Assembly (NCBI GenBank): GCA_026386955.1
Contig: JAPLMQ010000199.1
Location: forward strand, 1-44,764
Reading direction: 5' to 3'
DNA: 44,764 nucleotides
DNA from: Planctomycetota bacterium
GTDB taxonomy: Bacteria > Planctomycetota > Phycisphaerae > Phycisphaerales > Phycisphaeraceae
Part shown: in pieces, positions 44,324 through 44,764 of the stretch
How positions within the stretch are numbered: the stretch's first letter is position 1
Layout: each line of letters begins with the position of its first letter
The notes under the pieces: generated by a model
Seen by the model: the letters and a program-made list of their open reading frames with translations, nothing else
The model's database searches: none
Told to the model about the DNA's origin: nothing
Program-made: the position numbers and the translations under genes

Positions 44324-44359
44324 TCACTTCGGCGCGCCCACCATTCGTGGGGAAGCTCA

Positions 44360-44371
44360 TGGGGAAGCTCA
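44360..44371 (+). repeat. Extra 12-base copy of the IS right end
   Basis: TGGGGAAGCTCA at 44348-44359 is followed at once by an identical copy. This could be a footprint of an earlier insertion, replication slippage at the end, or the real terminus. Confidence 0.8.
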
Positions 44372-44701
44372 CTTTGCGTCACGGGCCAGAGTCCTCCGGA
44401 GAATGAGATTGTGCCGATGGATTTCCGGTCTACGACTTTCCTCAATGATAAAGCCTTGCACACCGCTTTCTAAGCGTCGGTTTGTTTGGTTTGACCAAGA
44501 CCCATGTTGCGAGTTCGAAAACCTGCGGCGCCCAACAATGCCAGTTCATTTCGGGTCTGCCGCAAATCCTTGCGCTGCGGTTCGCTGTTCCACCCCCGTC
44601 CCGTCGCTTGCGCTTCCGGCTAACAAAACCGGCCAACGGCCCGCCCTTCACGGCGATACACTTCCGCGGCCCCGTCGCGCTCTCCGCCCGGACCCGATCC
44701 C
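44372..44701. other. Gap without a recognisable gene
   Basis: The sequence right of the IS is lower in GC than the rest. A 69-codon frame on the minus strand (44442-44651) has no recognisable similarity or ribosome site and is rich in Arg, Lys and Trp, so I do not call it. The promoter of the partial gene at 44702 should lie here, but I see no clear hexamers. Confidence 0.5.
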
Positions 44702-44764
44702 ATGCTCCCGCGTCCCGTTCTCCGGCTCATCCTCGCCTTGCTCGTGCTCGCGGGCATGGTCGGC
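44702..44764 (+). CDS. Start of a gene with a signal peptide or membrane helix (partial)
   Basis: ATG 44702 opens 21 codons to the window edge: basic MLPRPVLR followed by the hydrophobic LILALLVLAGMVG. This fits a signal peptide or first membrane helix. Nothing else can be said, as the gene continues beyond the window. Confidence 0.55.
   Translation, partial: MLPRPVLRLILALLVLAGMVG

Larger units (their letters stand above)
43050..44359 (+). mobile_element. Complete IS3-family insertion sequence, about 1,310 bp
   Basis: The ends are perfect 31-bp inverted repeats, 43050-43080 and 44329-44359, beginning TGAGCTTCCCCACGAATGGT and ending TG...CA as in IS3 elements. Two overlapping frames, orfA and orfB, fill it. 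An A7 slip site lies at 43373-43379. No 3-5-bp target duplication is visible: the left neighbour is GATT and the right neighbour is TGGG. The last 12 bases of the right end are repeated once more at 44360-44371, so the true right border could be 44371. Confidence 0.93.

Noticed and set aside
44442..44651. 69-codon frame on the minus strand
   Set aside because: No ribosome site, no recognisable domain and an odd Arg/Lys/Trp composition; insufficient to call a gene.

Overview
The window is very GC-rich chromosomal DNA. Its gene content points to a planctomycete-like bacterium (Planctomycetota, perhaps Phycisphaerae): heparinase-like and SGNH enzymes without SusC/SusD, large secreted HEAT-repeat proteins, a FemAB-type protein of the PEP-CTERM exopolysaccharide kind, and many hairpin-rich intergenic elements. 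The phylum is an inference from style and content; no rRNA or marker alignment was possible.

Layout. 1-119: tRNA-Gly(CCC) and a strong terminator. 247-12831: a co-directional run of six genes behind a sigma70-like promoter, closed by a hairpin: a secreted 1,497-aa HEAT-repeat/putative barrel protein, an esterase, a Gfo/Idh/MocA oxidoreductase, a heparinase II/III-like lyase, an SGNH esterase and a second, secreted lyase-like protein. It reads as one glycan-breakdown locus. 12871-16146: glycosyltransferase, left-handed beta-helix acyltransferase and FemAB-like protein, a likely extracellular polysaccharide module. 16236-20902, minus strand: a broken histidine kinase, a parallel beta-helix protein and a beta-ketoacyl synthase. 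21170-24925: a fused indolepyruvate-type ferredoxin oxidoreductase.

24962-31078 holds two lipoproteins, a deoxyhypusine-synthase-like enzyme, a 3'-truncated cdsA, a DUF4230 protein, a PilZ protein and cysK. 31510-38936 holds a frameshifted polytopic membrane protein, an amidohydrolase, a HAD phosphatase, a membrane protein of unknown function with a DxD motif, ppa, and a bioF-like gene lacking a central segment. 39500-42132 holds an HU protein, def and fmt. 43050-44359 is a complete IS3-family element with 31-bp inverted repeats and an A7 frameshift signal. The last 63 bases start a further gene.

Two window-wide patterns stand out. First, nearly every larger intergenic gap from 19 kb onward holds a MITE-like element with long, often nested inverted repeats; at least two families occur twice (29180/39050 and 31250/40818). 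Second, three otherwise good genes (histidine kinase, cdsA, bioF) each seem to lack roughly 100-130 bases of conserved sequence, and a fourth has a one-base slip in a G run. These may be real decay or assembly defects; raw reads would decide.
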